DNA from: Echinococcus granulosus
Lineage: Eukaryota; Platyhelminthes; Cestoda; Cyclophyllidea; Taeniidae
Direction of reading: 5' to 3'
Assembly (NCBI RefSeq): GCF_000524195.1
Contig: NW_020170381.1
Location: 863,678 to 927,677 of the forward strand
Length of the DNA: 64,000 nucleotides
Shown here: positions 50,001-64,000 of the stretch, one piece after another
Position numbering within the stretch: the first letter of the stretch is position 1
How the letters are laid out: the number at the start of each line of letters is the position of its first letter
Notes under the pieces: generated by a model
Database searches by the model: none
Told to the model about the DNA's origin: nothing
Seen by the model: the letters and a program-made list of their open reading frames with translations, nothing else
Translations under genes and position numbers: made by a program

Positions 50001-53000
50001 AGGAAAGAGAAGGGAGGGAAAGGACGAAACCAAGTCACTCCCATGAGGCCATGCCAATACGTTCCATGAACAAAGATATCTAAAATTAAACTAGTTTCAT
50101 AAGCGTGTAATTTCCTACTAGATCTTAATAACATATATGGCCAAGGGGTACTATATAATGGTTTCTCAAAGCAAACAGTTTGAAACTAATACATTCATAT
50201 AGCTAATTTATTTCTGCTGAAGTAAGACTTCAAGAGAGATTTTGCAGTTTCTTGGATAAAAATTTCGTGAAGATAATAGCTTGTTATGGCAATCGGAAAT
50301 ACTTAAAGATCACAAAGTACTAATTTTTGTAGGAGGGACACGGGGTGTCGTGCTGTTAATGTAGAATCCCTGCGACTATTCTACGAACACCAAAATATAT
50401 TTATGATTTACTAATGAAAAGTATCCAGAGTGCCAATTCGAGCTGCTACTCTCAATATAGCCCAGCGTATTGGCAATCCACAGAGCAACTGAATAAAAGG
50501 AACTTGGAGTGCTTGACATCACAACGAACACCGTAGAACAAAACGAAATCGCCTTGTGCATCACGTAAGCAATGAGAAATGCTCAGAACACCGACCAAAT
50601 CCACTAGAATTTTATCGATTTTCCCACCACATCTAAATTTACTTCGACAATAACATTTAAGGAGAAGAAGGTAGCAATTGTCCTCTTTGAAAGTACATGA
50701 AAATTATCATAAAGATATTGCTGATACGACTAGAATCCGTCAGCATCGAATAATATCGAATTGGGACAAAGTGACCCGAAAATGCAAGATGACGATCGCT
50801 AACTGATAGCTGCGTTGGTCGAAGAGGACACAGTGGAAACTTTATTAGGGTGGAAAGCAAATGGAGATGCCCTTCGATGATAACTGTTACAGTTACTTCA
50901 AAAAGTATGAACTACGCAATCACACCCTTGAAAAGCATTCGACTAACATTTAATTTACTAAGGAAGACTTTTCCCGAAATTCGTTAAGCACGGCTCACAA
51001 AGAACCTGTTATTTGATTTTCGTAAATTCCAATTTGTGAGTCGGTACAGACTCACTAACGAGTGTCTCCATTATTTAGCTCCTCGACTACAATGAATTCA
51101 CTGCGGTACTCGGATGCAGAGCGATTTCAGCCATCCTCACTACGGAAGAGCAAGCAGGTACAGCTCGCTCATACCAGTCCTTGTATCAACAATACACGAA
51201 ATGAAATCAATCACTAATTGGTGAGTAGCAAAGCGGTATATATTGTGCTTCAAAATTGATAAGGGCAGCCAGTTGATTCGGTGCCAGCATCAGTGGCACG
51301 ATCACTCATAGGTATCAAGACAGAATCAGTAGCACAGTTTGCAAAAAAGCAAAGGGCACAAAGCGTACAGATAACTAGAAGTCGTGAATCCACGCTGCGT
51401 ATGGGGAACGATGAGCGTGTTAACGTGTTTTCCACTACACGGAATGTAAGGGGGTGCGTCAACACGTCCGCCAGAGAGGGCGCTGGCCGGGACACGATGA
51501 TCGCATTCCCACAAGAATTGGAATCCCTTAGCATTGTAAAAAATATCTGTGCAAAACTCCTCCCTTTCTTTCCAGCAAAATTGCTGTACCAACAGGCCTA
51601 GACAATACAGTGATCAAAGCACGTTTGTTAGTAAAATCAACTTTTAATAAAAACTGGAGCATAAAATGAATTGTGTTTAATTGTAGAGCGCATAATATGA
51701 AATCTTAAAGGCATGATTAAGATGGACGAATCGTGACAAAGAGCCCATTCTCCCCCAAAGTACAACTTTGAAAAGCGAATGATGTCATGATAAAAGTAGT
51801 GAAGACCCATTCCAAGGAGAGAAGAGCGAATTTTGAATAAAGAGCATTTTTTATGTATGTACACCAGTGAGAGCACATAAGCAGAGGATAAAAGAAGCTG
51901 TCCTCTTCCATCTCCCACCGCTGAGAGCTACAGTTGCAAGTAAAAAAGAAATGGAGATGGAGGATATGACTGGCGCAAGTAAGGTAACTATAACTTAAAC
52001 AAACAACAGTGATATCGGATTAATCAGGTGGGGTGGTGGAACAAGACAGGAAATCTGCTATCCAGGTGACTGGATGTAGGTGTGTGTACGCGGACGGGAG
52101 AAGCAAAATATAGCACAAAGACAAACTGGGTGTTGGTGTACATTATACGGACAGAGAGAACGCGCCAGAAAATACACAAAATAACACCCGGGACGGAAGC
52201 AAGCCAACTGACCAACCTACAAACCAATTGTAAGATGACAAAGGCATGAGGTGATGGAACATATCCTGAGTAAAAACCCCTTCTTGCGCTTCTCCTTCAA
52301 CAACATGAACGACGACGACAACAGCAGTACGGCGAAGATCGTGGAAAAATGACCCGCACATACGTGTGCAGGAGACAGTGATCTGATTACAAGAAAGATA
52401 TAGAGGGAGAGGTCATCACCACTGGGTGCAGGATTTACAAAACCTCAAGCGGAGGCATCAGTCACTGCGCAGTTGGGAGGTAGCAGAAAGCAATGATAGG
52501 TCGAGGAAGATAGAAGAAGAGTAGAAGCCAGGTGTTTCAATTGTGGAAATGTGGGTGAGTGGGGAGGATCACAGACAGTACCCTGGAAAGGGAGTAAGGG
52601 TGGTGGCGAGGACTCAGCCTGCATGCGCATGTTTAAGCACAGAAGAGAATGCTTTCGTGAAAAACCATTTCGTGACGCATCTAAATCATTGTCGCACGCT
52701 TGCTGGCCAACAATTCCTCTCGATAATTGCGAATGAGTTCGTCGCGTTCCTACAAGATTAGAAAATCGGTTATTGTCTTTCTACTAAAACTTTTAAGTAC
52801 CGCGCAGAGTTCAAACACGGAAAACCGACTTTCTGACAATAGCCCAACAGAGGCAAAGTTAGGTGCGCTAGAATCGATAAGATTGGAAATTTGCCCTTCG
52901 AAAGAAGACATTGGGTTCTGATGTAGCAAGTAGAACCTATAAATTGTGCATAAAATGAGCAAGAGAATGATTTCGAGCCCGATTTCTAGAAAGGAACTGC

Positions 53001-53064
53001 AGGCAATGGAATATTACACTGAATCAATTCCATTTCAAATATTTTAAAGCTGGTAATATTGGCG
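50001..53064. other. Intergenic stretch downstream of the PLC beta gene
   Basis: No exon was assigned. A serine-rich minus-strand frame at 52750-52962 follows an acceptor-like ACATCAG and could be an alternative last PLC beta exon, but its phase does not clearly fit. The rest shows no structure I can interpret. Confidence 0.4.
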
Positions 53065-63673
<10,609 letters not shown>

Positions 63674-64000
63674 TCATTCCAAACAGGTAAAAAAAATTCA
63701 TGACGCGGGAGTGCATTCGAGGTGGTGCACGACAACTAAGCTTCCGGTACACCGAATATTAAATAATTTAGTAAAAGAAGTCGAAATTCACTTATCTGAC
63801 GTGTGTACTCGAAAGACTATATGGAGCTATTCTAAGAGTGAGGATGCAGCGTCCCGAAAGGAAGGGAGAATGAGTGTATGTGCACACATATACAGGCCCC
63901 CATGTATTTCATAGATATTCAGACGACCCAAAGCAAATGTAGGAAACAATAGCTCATTCCGAAAACAATCAAGCATCTCCGGGAAGGATGTGAAGATACT

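Noticed and set aside
52750..52962. Possible alternative last exon of PLC beta on the minus strand
   Set aside because: The serine-rich frame is open, but no donor in the terminal exon joins it in the correct phase with a good consensus.
63711..64000. The upstream X-box exon of PLC beta carrying the first catalytic His
   Set aside because: The minus strand here shows no SSHNTY-like motif, so the intron continues past the right edge.

Overview
The window is eukaryotic and most likely comes from a parasitic flatworm, probably a cestode. This is inferred from the AT-rich non-coding DNA, spliced metazoan genes separated by many kilobases, a short LTR element resembling the TRIM elements of taeniid tapeworms, and flatworm-divergent versions of bilaterian genes. 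No ribosomal or mitochondrial marker is present, so the species is not determined. There are six protein-coding genes. Exons were assembled by hand from GT-AG borders (one GC-AG), reading phase and family similarity.

Left part, plus strand: the last ten exons of an unrecognised helical protein end at 2436. A complete three-exon polypeptide GalNAc-transferase without a lectin domain follows at 3531-5379. After about 6.6 kb without genes, a six-exon homologue of Bora (protein aurora borealis, the Aurora A/Plk1 activator) lies on the minus strand at 11973-15328. An LTR element of TRIM size spans 17071-17521, with a 100-N assembly gap inside it.

Middle part: about 9 kb without recognisable genes leads to a CCAAT/TATA promoter at 26390-26585. 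It drives a plus-strand C2H2 zinc-finger gene with an uninterrupted reading frame (26694-27731). After another 8 kb of non-coding DNA, the last four exons of a Wnt gene, closest to Wnt5, lie on the minus strand (36138-41697). Its signal-peptide exon was not found.

Right part, minus strand: a phospholipase C beta gene enters from beyond the right edge and ends at 53065. Seventeen exon positions were resolved, from the second part of the X catalytic box through the Y box, C2 domain and C-terminal coiled coil. The most interesting observation is here: the exon carrying the start of the Y box is present twice in tandem (59251-59335 and 59043-59127). Both copies are 85 nt, use the same phases, and keep the predicted PIP2-contacting serine at the same spacing from the downstream arginine. 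Exactly one copy must be used to keep the frame, so the enzyme probably has two active-site isoforms.

The genes do not form a pathway cluster. Wnt5 and PLC beta can act in the same non-canonical Wnt/calcium signalling route, but their proximity may be chance.
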